NCBI RefSeq assembly: GCF_018860365.1
Contig: NZ_JAHKPO010000013.1
Location: 1 to 64,000 of the forward strand
Length of the DNA stretch: 64,000 nt
Direction of reading: 5' to 3'
Source of the DNA: Arenibacter algicola
GTDB lineage: Bacteria > Bacteroidota > Bacteroidia > Flavobacteriales > Flavobacteriaceae
The position numbers and the translations under genes are program-made. Under the pieces are notes generated by a model. It did no database searches. It saw nothing but the letters and a program-made list of their open reading frames with translations, and had not been told where the DNA came from. Of this stretch, positions 48,120-57,826 are shown piece after piece (the first letter of the stretch is position 1; each line of letters opens with the position of its first letter).

Positions 48120-49268
48120 CTATTGTGCTTCTTTCCAATTCTTATATAGGCTTTCTACTGTGTCTTTAAATTCTTTCTCAAATCTTTCAATACTGAATTG
48201 TTGAGCATTTTTTCTAATAATATTTTTATCAAACATTTTTTCATTCTCTTCAAAGAAACTTAATGCTTCAAGTACAGAGCCTGAGGTTTGTTCTTTAAAA
48301 AATACTCCTGTCATATTTTCCATCAACACAGGATTATCAGGGAACTGTCCATTTACCGTTTCTAAAATACCTCCTTTACCAAAAGCAATTACAGGTACTC
48401 CTGCCGCTTGTGCCTCAATCGGAGCTATACCAAAATCCTCTTCGGCTGCAAAGATAAAGGCTTTAGCTCTTTTTATTAAGTTTAGCACCCTATTCTTTTC
48501 AAGAAAACCTAAAAGCTGAACATTGGGCCCAGCAAGATGCTTTATTTTCTTATAATCAGGTCCCTCGCCAATAACGATTAATTTTTTTTCCGTTTTTGAA
48601 AATGCTTCAACAATTAAATCTATTTTTTTATAAGGCACCATCCTAGAACAAGTAATATAGTAATCTTCTGTAGTTTTGGATATGTTGAAGGAATTTGTAT
48701 CAACAGGTGGATATATTACTATAGCCTCTTTGTTATATATTTTTTTAATTCTTTTAGCCACATATTTTGAAATTGCAATGTAATGGTCTGGACGATTTGC
48801 AGTTGAATAATCCCAAGAACGAAGTCTGAAAAGAAAATATCTGGCTAAAAAGCCTTTTAAGCCTTTTTCCAGCTTTGATTCCCTTAAATATTGGGCATAC
48901 AAATCCCAAGCATAGCGAACAGGTGAGTAAACATATGTAATATGTAATTGGTCCGGTCTAGTTAAAACACCTTTTGCGACAGACGAAGAAGATGAGATAA
49001 CTAATTCGTATTCATTTAAATCAAATTGTTCAATGGCCAATGGAAATAGTGGCAGATAACTTCGATATTTCTTTTTTCCAAAAGGTAATCTTTGAATAAA
49101 AGAATTTACGGTTTGTTTACCCTTAAGAATAACTTTTCTATCCTCCTCATTTAAATCATCAATTAAGGAATAATGATCAAAATCATCCCAGATATTAGTA
49201 AAACTTTCGATACATCTTTCAGCACCTCCATATACGGTGTACCAGTCATGAATTAATGCTTTTTTCAT
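48120..49268 (-). CDS. Glycosyltransferase family 4, WbaZ-like
   Basis: 382 residues, GT-B fold. The N-terminus MKKALIHDWYTVYGGAER resembles WbaZ mannosyltransferases. The nucleotide-sugar site is in the second half: SRMVPYKKIDLIVEAF, IGEGPDYKK, and EEDFGIAPIEAQAAGVPVIAF with the E-x7-E pattern. Acceptor and linkage are unknown; a GDP-mannose or GDP-rhamnose donor is plausible because gmd and rmd follow directly. The start overlaps the preceding stop by 4 bases. Confidence 0.88.
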   Translation of the reverse strand: MKKALIHDWYTVYGGAERCIESFTNIWDDFDHYSLIDDLNEEDRKVILKGKQTVNSFIQRLPFGKKKYRSYLPLFPLAIEQFDLNEYELVISSSSSVAKGVLTRPDQLHITYVYSPVRYAWDLYAQYLRESKLEKGLKGFLARYFLFRLRSWDYSTANRPDHYIAISKYVAKRIKKIYNKEAIVIYPPVDTNSFNISKTTEDYYITCSRMVPYKKIDLIVEAFSKTEKKLIVIGEGPDYKKIKHLAGPNVQLLGFLEKNRVLNLIKRAKAFIFAAEEDFGIAPIEAQAAGVPVIAFGKGGILETVNGQFPDNPVLMENMTGVFFKEQTSGSVLEALSFFEENEKMFDKNIIRKNAQQFSIERFEKEFKDTVESLYKNWKEAQ

Positions 49269-50311
49269 AAAATATGTTCGGCTATTATGTTTTCAAACTT
49301 CTTGGCGGAGAAATCCCAATCAAACCTTTTAATGTTTAATTGCCCCATTTTCTTTAGTTGAATTCTTCTTGGATGATCGTTTAATAAATAATTCATTTTT
49401 TCTTTTATGCTTTCCACGGAATGCGGATCACAATATTCAACAGAATCGGCATATACCTCAGGGAGTGAAGTAGTGTTTGATACTATACATGGGCAACCAC
49501 AGGCTTGAGCTTCAAGTGGTGGAATTCCAAAGCCTTCAAATAGCGATGCATAAATAAATATTTCTGCTTTGTTATACAATTCAATTAATTCATCATCCTC
49601 TAAATAACCAGTAAAGATAATTCTTTCATTTAATAGATTTTCCTCTAAGCTAAGTCCTGAAAAGGTTTTATGTTTAGATCCAACTATTACAAGCTTGTAA
49701 TCACTTTTTATTAAATTAAATGCTTCTATAATTCGTTTCAAATTTTTCCTTGGGTCTATGGAAGATACAGTTAAAAAAAAGTTTTCTCTTTTAAAATCCA
49801 TCTGATGAAATATTTTGGATGGGGCTGCATAAACAACATGGATATTACTTTTTTTTATTTTATAAGTTTTATGGATATCCTCCTTTACATAGAAACTATC
49901 CGTGACTACGGTTTTAGTGTTTTTCAAACTTAAGGGTATAAGTAGGTTATACGATTTTTGAAACTTATAGGAAAACCATTCTGGATAATGTTTAAATGCC
50001 AGATCATATAAGGCCATTATTTTATTCTTATAAAATATGGGAGCTATTCCAACTAAATTTACAAGTAGGGGATTTTTATTTTTTTTTAGGAATATGGGTA
50101 AATCTAGTTGCTCCCACAACTGACCACTAAATTGACCTATTTGTATTAAGTTTAATTCGGTATTAAAATTCTTGCTACTTCTAACTTTTGGAGAGACAAA
50201 TAGTACTTTCTCACCGCCAATTTCTTTGGGAAGTCTTTTGCATATTTCAAGGGCATATCTTTGAACACCCGTAATTTTTTGGGTTAAAAACCGTGCATTT
50301 ATGACGATCAT
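49265..50311 (-). CDS. Glycosyltransferase family 4
   Basis: 348 residues. GT-B fold with N-terminal VINARFLTQKITGVQRYALEI, which is common in mannosyltransferases of O-antigen clusters. The donor half carries VSSIDPRKNLKRIIEAF, FTGYLEDDELIELYNKA and SLFEGFGIPPLEAQACG with the E-x7-E pair. The gene overlaps both neighbours by 4 bases, showing tight coupling with the Wzy-type gene before it and the WbaZ-like gene after it. Confidence 0.87.
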   Translation of the reverse strand: MIVINARFLTQKITGVQRYALEICKRLPKEIGGEKVLFVSPKVRSSKNFNTELNLIQIGQFSGQLWEQLDLPIFLKKNKNPLLVNLVGIAPIFYKNKIMALYDLAFKHYPEWFSYKFQKSYNLLIPLSLKNTKTVVTDSFYVKEDIHKTYKIKKSNIHVVYAAPSKIFHQMDFKRENFFLTVSSIDPRKNLKRIIEAFNLIKSDYKLVIVGSKHKTFSGLSLEENLLNERIIFTGYLEDDELIELYNKAEIFIYASLFEGFGIPPLEAQACGCPCIVSNTTSLPEVYADSVEYCDPHSVESIKEKMNYLLNDHPRRIQLKKMGQLNIKRFDWDFSAKKFENIIAEHIL

Positions 50312-51546
50312 ATATTAGTCAAGTTTTTCAAATTTTCTTCAAATAAAATTAAGTTGGCAAATAAACAATTAAAGGTGACAAATAATACCATTCCAGAATT
50401 TCGATATAAAATGTTTTCTGTTAAAAAAATAATATAGAACAGTATTAGAAAGTTTAGATATAACCTATTTTTCCCGTTGAGAGCAATTTTAAAATAATAA
50501 TAAAAGGCAAACAAAATAATAAATGTTCCGAAAATGCCAAAAGATGCAAGATAATCGAAATATTGATTATGTGAGTTATACGTAATCTTGGTAAAGGCTT
50601 CAGTATCGAATTTTTTATAGCATTCATTTAATTCATTTTGAACATCTCCTGGGCCATATCCAATCAAAGGACTCCTATTAATAATATTTAGTGAACAATC
50701 ATAAATTGCCACTCTAAGGTTGAAAGAATTGTATTGTAGCCCTACTGGATATATGTTCTTAGTGTTTAAAATCTCATCTATTCTACTCTTGATAGGTGTT
50801 AAAAAAGAGATGGCCGAAATACCTAAAACCAAGGAAACCATTATAAATATAGCTTTTTTACGACTTTTGACTTCTTGAAAGACTATAATAATAGATACAA
50901 TTACCAATCCTGCTATTACTCCTCTGGAGCTTGCTATTGCAATGGCACTCAAAAAAGTAAGCCCAAAAAGGACATTAACATACTTACTTTTAAACCTATG
51001 GTAATAAAGTATCAATAAAGCTACGCCAACAAATAAAGAAAAATAAATGGCGTGTTCTCCTATTAAAGGTATATTATCTATGGAATTTCTTAATGTTAAA
51101 ACCGAAAAATAGGAATTGGGTTGATTTAGGATATGATCTATATTTAGAAGTATAAATAACATTGTTATAACAACATAGACAAAAGAGGATATAATATAAA
51201 GTTTAAAAAAAAGATAAATACTCTCTACATTTTTGAAAGGTTTTAATCCAATAATTGATATTGGAATTATTAGAATCGAGGCCATTCTTCCTACTATTTC
51301 TAGCCCCTTTTTCATATCCTGGGTCCATAACAGGGCTATTATGTATAAGAAAAATGGTAATGCATAAATTAAACTTGTCCTGAACCGTATTAAATTTGGT
51401 TTCGCTGCATCTGTTTTTATAAAATCCCAAATTGCGTATAAAAGCAATAAACCTATTGCCATACTTGTCATTGCCAGACTAAATAGGGGCAAAAAGGCCA
51501 AAACGTATAATGGCACAAAACGCAAAATTTTAATTTTCATCTGCAA
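50308..51546 (-). CDS. O-antigen ligase/polymerase family membrane protein (first of a pair)
   Basis: 412 residues with about ten to twelve membrane helices and a large loop near residues 255-345. The loop carries the RSPLIGYGPGDVQNEL and YNSHNQYFDYLASFGIFG motifs of the Wzy_C superfamily, which covers both Wzy polymerases and WaaL-type ligases. The His in HNQYFDYLA is characteristic. Its start overlaps the end of the related gene at 51530 by 17 bases. Which of the two is polymerase and which is ligase cannot be told from sequence. Confidence 0.8.
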   Translation of the reverse strand: MQMKIKILRFVPLYVLAFLPLFSLAMTSMAIGLLLLYAIWDFIKTDAAKPNLIRFRTSLIYALPFFLYIIALLWTQDMKKGLEIVGRMASILIIPISIIGLKPFKNVESIYLFFKLYIISSFVYVVITMLFILLNIDHILNQPNSYFSVLTLRNSIDNIPLIGEHAIYFSLFVGVALLILYYHRFKSKYVNVLFGLTFLSAIAIASSRGVIAGLVIVSIIIVFQEVKSRKKAIFIMVSLVLGISAISFLTPIKSRIDEILNTKNIYPVGLQYNSFNLRVAIYDCSLNIINRSPLIGYGPGDVQNELNECYKKFDTEAFTKITYNSHNQYFDYLASFGIFGTFIILFAFYYYFKIALNGKNRLYLNFLILFYIIFLTENILYRNSGMVLFVTFNCLFANLILFEENLKNLTNI

Positions 51547-52834
51547 TTGTTAAGTTAGCTTCTTGTAATTTTTTATTATATAACAAGGCATATGGAATAG
51601 CTAAATATACCCATAAGAATAGCATAATGAAGGATGGAAATGCGTTTAGGGAAAGATACATGGCCAATAACCCTCCAGTTAGAATAGTATTTTTAAGTTT
51701 TATAGAAATCCATAGGGTCATTGCTAGGAACATTATAAAAAACAAAAAACCTATAATACCATATTCTGCCCAAACCTCCATGTATACGTTGTTAGGGATT
51801 GCTCTCAAATTGTTTCTTTTGAAGTATTCCCGTGACCAGTCGCTATGATTCTTCACAATCTCATTGATGTTGTTATATTGGTCGTAATGTAGGCCATAGT
51901 TATATGGTCCTACTCCTAAAACTGGATTGTTTAGTCCAGCTTTGTATGCAATATGCCCTGTTAGATATCTGTCGACCTTAGACATATTGGATTGTGTTAA
52001 AGTACTTACAGGGGTAAATATTTTGGCATATACATATTTCTGGCAAAATTCGGTTTTAGAAAAAGCAAGGGTGGCTATTAGAATAAATGGAAAAATCAGA
52101 AGTATAATTTTTAAAACCTTTTTTCTAAAAATTACACTTTTGAAATAAAAGAACAGAAATAATAGGGCACTTACAATTGATATTGTAGAAAAGGTTGTTA
52201 ATATGGAAAGCAATAGAAAGATTGCTGTTCGATTTTTTTTAAGAAATAATGCAATGGTACCCGATAGCAAGAGGAATAATCCGAAAAAATTACCTTCTTT
52301 AAACGTACCCGTACGAACAATACCCATAAGTGTTTGAGGATTTTCATCCATGCCAAAAAGTTTTAAATAAGGAATATTTAATGCCGATGAAATAAAAAGG
52401 TACCAGGCGTAGATTGCCGCCCAAAGTGCTCCCTTTACCCAAAAATTTAGACTTTGAATTTTATTCCTCCCAATAAAATAAATTGAAATTAAAAATGCGA
52501 TAACATTTAAGTAAATATAAACTAATCTTAAAAAACTATCAGGTATTCTACCAATTCTGAAAGGAATGGGTTTTAGTGAATAGTCGTATGTCCAAAAAGC
52601 ATTGACAGAAAAGGAAAGGGTTGCGATTACTAAGAAAAAGAACAGGGCTTGGATGCTTTTTAGGGTACTGACATAATTATAACCCCACTTGTATTGAAGA
52701 AATAGAAATATCAACACAAATAATAATAACTCTGAAATTTTAAGTGGAAAAAATAAATTAATGGTCAATGCCTGTGTAAAGGGCAGAAAAAATAAAAAAT
52801 AGTTAAAAAAGGAGAGGATTTTTAATTTCAACAT
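51530..52834 (-). CDS. O-antigen polymerase/ligase-like membrane protein (second of a pair)
   Basis: 434 residues with about twelve membrane helices. The loop near residues 285-350 has NPVLGVGPYNYGLHYD and NNVYMEVWAEYGIIGFL, again the Wzy_C type. It has low similarity to its neighbour beyond this motif, so the two are not a recent duplication. It ends 17 bases into the next gene. In a Wzx/Wzy pathway a polymerase is expected; a second family member may be a ligase or a second polymerase. Confidence 0.78.
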   Translation of the reverse strand: MLKLKILSFFNYFLFFLPFTQALTINLFFPLKISELLLFVLIFLFLQYKWGYNYVSTLKSIQALFFFLVIATLSFSVNAFWTYDYSLKPIPFRIGRIPDSFLRLVYIYLNVIAFLISIYFIGRNKIQSLNFWVKGALWAAIYAWYLFISSALNIPYLKLFGMDENPQTLMGIVRTGTFKEGNFFGLFLLLSGTIALFLKKNRTAIFLLLSILTTFSTISIVSALLFLFFYFKSVIFRKKVLKIILLIFPFILIATLAFSKTEFCQKYVYAKIFTPVSTLTQSNMSKVDRYLTGHIAYKAGLNNPVLGVGPYNYGLHYDQYNNINEIVKNHSDWSREYFKRNNLRAIPNNVYMEVWAEYGIIGFLFFIMFLAMTLWISIKLKNTILTGGLLAMYLSLNAFPSFIMLFLWVYLAIPYALLYNKKLQEANLTIADEN

Positions 52835-52843
52835 ATTCCTTAT

Positions 52844-53926
52844 TTAGAGGAGGGTTTCAAATTCTTTAATTTTGTTTTCGACCCTAAACCTTTTTATGGC
52901 ATCATTTTTAATGTCAAGATTATTAAATTTCGTATTGAAAAAACTATCGAATTTAGATTGAAAGTCTCCCTTTTGAAAAGAGAAAATATCTCCATTAAAT
53001 CCAGGGTTAATTATTTCATCTATTCCCCCTAAACAATAATTTGCTAATACCGGTGTACCGCATACCAAGGCTTCTAAGATAACGTTCGGAAACCCTTCAA
53101 AGCGCGAACTCAAAATTAGGGCATTAGCTTGTTGCATGTATTTATATGGGTTTTCAACATTTCCTTTTAAACAAACATGATCTTGCAAATCATTTTCTAA
53201 AACTAGCTGTTCCAAAGTTTCCCTTTCTTCGCCCTCTCCCAATATAGTTAAAAAAAAGTTCTTCTCCTTGACCTTTGCCAGTTGAAGGATTAGCTCATCA
53301 AAACCTTTTTGGTAGGTTAACCTTCCAACAGCCAAAAGATTAATCTTGGCTCTTGGGAGCTGTATATCTTCTCCTAAACTCAATTTTTTTTTTACATAGG
53401 AAACATCAACGGGATTATTGATTTTAACTAATTTGGATTTTGATATTTTAAAATTGTTATGCAAGTCCTTGAACATATCGTTGGATTGTACGATAATTTT
53501 ATTATAGTTTTTATAAAAGTGTCTGTAAAATAATTTAATGATATAATATTTTTCAAAGATACTTGGGATATTGGATTCCCTGGCTATTGTTTTTATATGC
53601 TTGGGAAACAAAAACAAAAAAGGTGCTATTAACGCGTTGATCTGACCTGATCCAAAGAACAGTACATTTGGTTTTTCACTCTTGGAAAGTTTGAGCAATT
53701 TATAGATTAAAATAGGAAAGGATATTTTAATACGCTGTTTTATTTCCAGTCTATGAACAACTACATCTTCATATAAATCGCTGACAAAAACATTGGACCC
53801 ATTTTTTTTTATAATAACCAAATGGGGTTCAAATTTTCTTCTATCTAGATTATTTAATAAAATAGATATAATTCTCTCGCCGCCGCCGCCGCCCAAGTTT
53901 GGCATTATAAAAAAAACCCTTTTCAT
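52844..53926 (-). CDS. Glycosyltransferase family 4
   Basis: 360 residues. GT-B fold with N-terminal MPNLGGGGGERIISILL, LLAVGRLTYQKGFDELI, ILGEGEERETLEQLV and SSRFEGFPNVILEALVCGTPV (E-x7-E pair). The run of glycines near the start is coded by a short GCC-rich trinucleotide tract (53879-53893) in otherwise AT-rich DNA; length change there would keep the frame. Substrate unknown. Confidence 0.88.
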   Translation of the reverse strand: MKRVFFIMPNLGGGGGERIISILLNNLDRRKFEPHLVIIKKNGSNVFVSDLYEDVVVHRLEIKQRIKISFPILIYKLLKLSKSEKPNVLFFGSGQINALIAPFLFLFPKHIKTIARESNIPSIFEKYYIIKLFYRHFYKNYNKIIVQSNDMFKDLHNNFKISKSKLVKINNPVDVSYVKKKLSLGEDIQLPRAKINLLAVGRLTYQKGFDELILQLAKVKEKNFFLTILGEGEERETLEQLVLENDLQDHVCLKGNVENPYKYMQQANALILSSRFEGFPNVILEALVCGTPVLANYCLGGIDEIINPGFNGDIFSFQKGDFQSKFDSFFNTKFNNLDIKNDAIKRFRVENKIKEFETLL

Positions 53927-53951
53927 ATTCTAATTTCAGTATTAATATCGA

Positions 53952-56417
53952 CTACTCTATTTGAATTGTTCTAAATGCCAGAGCCAATATTCTTTTATCC
54001 TTTTCATTTGGGGATTTGGCATCAGAAAATTCAAATCTTATAGTATTCTTCTCTTTAAGGATTTTTGGGTCAAATGAATACGATAAAGTATTTTGCCAGC
54101 CACTTAATTTACTGGATTCAATGAGGTGACCATTGATAAACATTTTGATTATTTGTTGGTCCCATATCCCAACATTTAGTTTTATTAAACCTTTAAATTG
54201 TTTTGGGTTATTTATGTTAAATTCTATTTCTGAACTATTTCCTGAACTCCATCTGTGCTCATGTTCTGGATTATGCCAGTTGGTGAATATTAGTTTGGTT
54301 GATTTATGATTAACCTTTTCTGCGGGACCGACAAGGTCTTGAATTTCAGTGGACTGGACAATGCTCTTATCTGTTAAAACCATATAATTTAGTAGTTCTT
54401 GCTCAATCGTCTCAATTACTTTCAAAGAACCAGTCTTGGATAGGTGATCTTTGTCAGAAAAGTAGATCATTCCCATTTCTTGTTCCAAACATTTTTTGTC
54501 TTCACAAAAAATATCTGAAGGGTTTATAAAATGGATGTTTTTATTTTTTTCAAAATAATTGTTAAAATAGTTATTAATTTGAAATAGGCGATCAGAAGGT
54601 TCAAAAACTGATGAGGACTTGACATTCCCAGAATATTTGGGTATTAGCAAATTGTCAACAAAACTTAGATCATTCTTCCCTTTAAATGGGCTCTCTCCAA
54701 TTACAATAATATTTCTATTGCCTACCAATTCGGAAAATTTTACTATTTTTTGGCATAGTTGGTTATAACCTAAACTGTCACTTTTAAAATTTTCATAAAG
54801 TCCGGTATCGGGATTTTTAATTTTAGTCATTGACATTTCTCCAATCCAAAAATGACTTATCACTAGTGGGGTTTTGGGATTACTGTTAATCAATTGCAAT
54901 AACTTATTTAAGTGATTTTTGCTCGCAGTACTATCTATGGTTTTGTGGATAATATCCGGTAAATGAAGCGTAGATATTGCATAACTCATAAATACCGATT
55001 TGTTATTCTTTTTTACCAAAATAGAATCTAGACCGTAACTGTAATGACCCGCATGACTATCGCCTATCCAAATAATATCTGGGGAAGTGTTCTGTCCTTT
55101 TTTTCCAATAAAAGCAAAATCATTATATCCAGCAGCACCCCAATTCTTTCTATTGTATTCAACAGGATTTTCAAATTCTTTAATACTTTCAAGTGTTTTT
55201 AAATCAACTCTCCATAACCAACCTTCATTATTAAGTACATCTATTTTTATGTTTGATATAATGATTAAAGAAAAAAGGACTAAACTAATCATACCGTGAT
55301 TAGATATAATACGAGATTGTAAATTATTGTTTCTTAGGGGGTCTTCATAATATTTGTATACGGCCAACGAAATGAGATAAGTAAGGAAGACAAGAATGAT
55401 TTTCTCTATAAAATTGGTTTCGTTTCCATATAAAAACTTATAAAATACAATTATAGGCCAATGAAATAAATATAGCGTATAGCTAATCCGGCCTATTGTT
55501 TTAAAAGATGATAAGTTATAAAATGAAAAAATGGATTGCTTAGGTGTATTAAAAATGAATAATGATGCTCCTATGCAAGGTATAATGTTTAAGGTGCTCA
55601 TATATTTAGTTTCGGCGTCGAAATAAATTGATGAGAAAATAATTAACCCTAACCCAATTAAATTTAGCAAAGAGGCATACGATTTATTAATGGTTTTGTT
55701 TTTGGGAAGATAAATTAAAATAGCACCTAACAAAAACTCAAATACCCTAAATGGTAATAAAAAAAATTGTATTGATGAAATACTTTCTGCCACATTGTCT
55801 TCTGAAATAAAATAACTAATAAATGCTTCCGAAATATGGCCCTGGGAAACTATAATATTCAACAGTATACTTAGGAGAATTAGAGTAGTTATTAATGAAA
55901 ATTTACTCCATTTCTTCGAAAATAATTTCATTATTAGAAAAAGAGAGATAGGAAATAATAGATAAAACTGTTCTTCAATGCCCAGTGACCAAGTATGGAG
56001 GAGCGGTTTTAAATTAGAACTGACATCAAAATAACTAGTTTCGCTTAAAAAGTGAAAATTTGAAAGTGCAATGGACGAAAAAAACATCGATTTTATAAAT
56101 CCGGTGAACAGAGATGGCGGAAAAAACAAAAAACTTAAAATAAAAGTTAGAAACAACGTTAGCAGTAATGTGGGAATTAATCTGCGAATACGACGAATAT
56201 AAAATTTTCTAAAGTCTACTTTTCCAGTATTTTTAAACTCATAGTTCAAGTTTCTTGTAATTAGAAACCCACTGATTACGAAAAAGACATCTACACCAAG
56301 AAACCCCCCCTTGAGCAATGTAATATCTAAATGAAATAGAATAACGAGAGCAACCGCAACGGCTCTTAAAAAGTCAATATGGTCTAAATATTCTAATTTA
56401 TTTTTCATTTCATTCAA
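53952..56417 (-). CDS. OafA/YrhL-type acyltransferase with SGNH domain and extra C-terminal beta domain
   Basis: 821 residues. Residues of about 10-370 are an Acyl_transf_3 domain with ten or so helices: YLDHIDFLRAVAVALVILFHL, then GGFLGVDVFFVISGFLI. Residues of about 430-690 form an SGNH domain with the nucleophile block IWIGDSHAGHYSYG and the catalytic DKDHLSKTGS. The last 110 or so residues are an additional beta-rich segment (NKHRWSSGN-like start, IGIWDQQ-type core), which ordinary OafA proteins of about 650 residues lack. It probably O-acetylates the polysaccharide. A G7 tract (plus-strand C7 at 56304-56310) lies near codon 36. Confidence 0.87.
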   Translation of the reverse strand: MNEMKNKLEYLDHIDFLRAVAVALVILFHLDITLLKGGFLGVDVFFVISGFLITRNLNYEFKNTGKVDFRKFYIRRIRRLIPTLLLTLFLTFILSFLFFPPSLFTGFIKSMFFSSIALSNFHFLSETSYFDVSSNLKPLLHTWSLGIEEQFYLLFPISLFLIMKLFSKKWSKFSLITTLILLSILLNIIVSQGHISEAFISYFISEDNVAESISSIQFFLLPFRVFEFLLGAILIYLPKNKTINKSYASLLNLIGLGLIIFSSIYFDAETKYMSTLNIIPCIGASLFIFNTPKQSIFSFYNLSSFKTIGRISYTLYLFHWPIIVFYKFLYGNETNFIEKIILVFLTYLISLAVYKYYEDPLRNNNLQSRIISNHGMISLVLFSLIIISNIKIDVLNNEGWLWRVDLKTLESIKEFENPVEYNRKNWGAAGYNDFAFIGKKGQNTSPDIIWIGDSHAGHYSYGLDSILVKKNNKSVFMSYAISTLHLPDIIHKTIDSTASKNHLNKLLQLINSNPKTPLVISHFWIGEMSMTKIKNPDTGLYENFKSDSLGYNQLCQKIVKFSELVGNRNIIVIGESPFKGKNDLSFVDNLLIPKYSGNVKSSSVFEPSDRLFQINNYFNNYFEKNKNIHFINPSDIFCEDKKCLEQEMGMIYFSDKDHLSKTGSLKVIETIEQELLNYMVLTDKSIVQSTEIQDLVGPAEKVNHKSTKLIFTNWHNPEHEHRWSSGNSSEIEFNINNPKQFKGLIKLNVGIWDQQIIKMFINGHLIESSKLSGWQNTLSYSFDPKILKEKNTIRFEFSDAKSPNEKDKRILALAFRTIQIE

Positions 56418-56575
56418 TTTTAAAAAACTCTAATAGGGTAAAATACGTGTTAGTACATATTGCTATTAACCACCATTCTAATAATATTGTTTCAAACGCA
56501 TTAGTCATAATAGTCTTATAGGCTTTTTATGGACTACAAATTAACCACAAGAATAAAAATATTATTTAACTCCTA

Positions 56576-57826
56576 TTAATAAGGTTTCGTTTTTACAAAA
56601 AAAATGAAATAGCTAATGATATTATAAAAAAGAAAAATCAATAATGTTGAATATAGAACACCATAAATTTCGTAATTCATAATTATTGAAAATATGTAAT
56701 TCATTACAATATTTAAAATAAACCCAACTAGTGTGACTTTAAGTAGTAAATCAATAATATTTTTTCTGTAATAGAACCTGTAAAATAAATCCCAAATCAT
56801 ATAAAATGGGGTTATAACAAGTCCAATAAATAGGATGTTTCTAATAATATTGAAATCTTTCGATGTAAATAACCTAAGCCCTAATATTTGAGGTTCAAAA
56901 AACTCTACAATAAATACCAGTAACATTGAAGCTAAAGTAAAAAAAAACAAAAGTTTCTTCACTGTGGAAAAAAAGATCCTATTGATTTCTTTTGAACTCC
57001 GCAAGATATTTATTTGAGCAAAAAAATTAGACTTTATGTCCAATGCTTGTCTAATAATTAGAGGGGCATAAAACCCATAGGTATAATACGTTATAGCTCC
57101 CTCATCAAAAATGGTCAGGAATGTTTTGTCGGTCACGTCGATAAGTGACACTAGTATTAAAATTATAAGAACCTTGGAAATTACTTTGATCTCTGACCAT
57201 CTCATTTTTTCGTTTCTTACAAATTTTGATTTTAAAACCTTAATAAAATAATTGCCAAAAATGATTGTGAAAGTTATTAATTCGGAAAATAAAATGGATC
57301 CTGATATTATAATAAAAATATAGTTGGAGTCAATTAAATCGGCATAAATAATTAGAATAATGGAGAAAACATTTATAAACGATATCCAAAAATAATATTT
57401 AAGGATTGGTTTGTTTTTTAATGAATATCTGTATACCAGTAAGAAATAATAAGAATTAATGTTAATTATAGACCAAAGTGCCAAAATGGAAATATGAATT
57501 AGAATATTTCCATTTTTAATGAAGAGGAATGAGAAAATCAAAACAATTGAAATCAGAACCAGAACTAAAATATTTAAACTTTTTAAAAATTTTTTATGGA
57601 AGGACAGTTTATTTCTAAATACCTTTATTTTCTTGGAGTAGGTTGTTTCAAATAGTATGTTGATTAAAACTATTAGACCGATAATAGAATTAGAATAATA
57701 GAATTCATCCAGATAGCTCGAGATTCCAAAAATATATAGGAGATATAAGGTGCGTAATATCCCAAAAATTTTTGTTGCTATTTTAACTAAAATCTCTTGT
57801 GTTAGAAAGTCTAGTTTTAAAGCCAT
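56576..57826 (-). CDS. Wzx-like polysaccharide flippase (MOP superfamily)
   Basis: 416 residues with twelve predicted membrane helices, extremely Ile/Leu/Phe-rich. Start ALKLDFLTQEILVKIATKIFGI and the central DVTDKTFLTIFDEGAITYYTYGF match MATE/Wzx/MurJ-type organisation, where a charged helix-loop lies in the second half. It would flip the lipid-linked repeat unit across the inner membrane before Wzy acts. Sequence identity to known flippases is low, as is normal for Wzx. It overlaps the upstream gene by 10 bases. Confidence 0.72.
   Translation of the reverse strand: MALKLDFLTQEILVKIATKIFGILRTLYLLYIFGISSYLDEFYYSNSIIGLIVLINILFETTYSKKIKVFRNKLSFHKKFLKSLNILVLVLISIVLIFSFLFIKNGNILIHISILALWSIININSYYFLLVYRYSLKNKPILKYYFWISFINVFSIILIIYADLIDSNYIFIIISGSILFSELITFTIIFGNYFIKVLKSKFVRNEKMRWSEIKVISKVLIILILVSLIDVTDKTFLTIFDEGAITYYTYGFYAPLIIRQALDIKSNFFAQINILRSSKEINRIFFSTVKKLLFFFTLASMLLVFIVEFFEPQILGLRLFTSKDFNIIRNILFIGLVITPFYMIWDLFYRFYYRKNIIDLLLKVTLVGFILNIVMNYIFSIIMNYEIYGVLYSTLLIFLFYNIISYFIFFVKTKPY

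Noticed and set aside
53879..53893. GCC trinucleotide run in a glycosyltransferase gene as a phase-variation switch
   Set aside because: Length change by triplets would keep frame and only alter the number of glycines.
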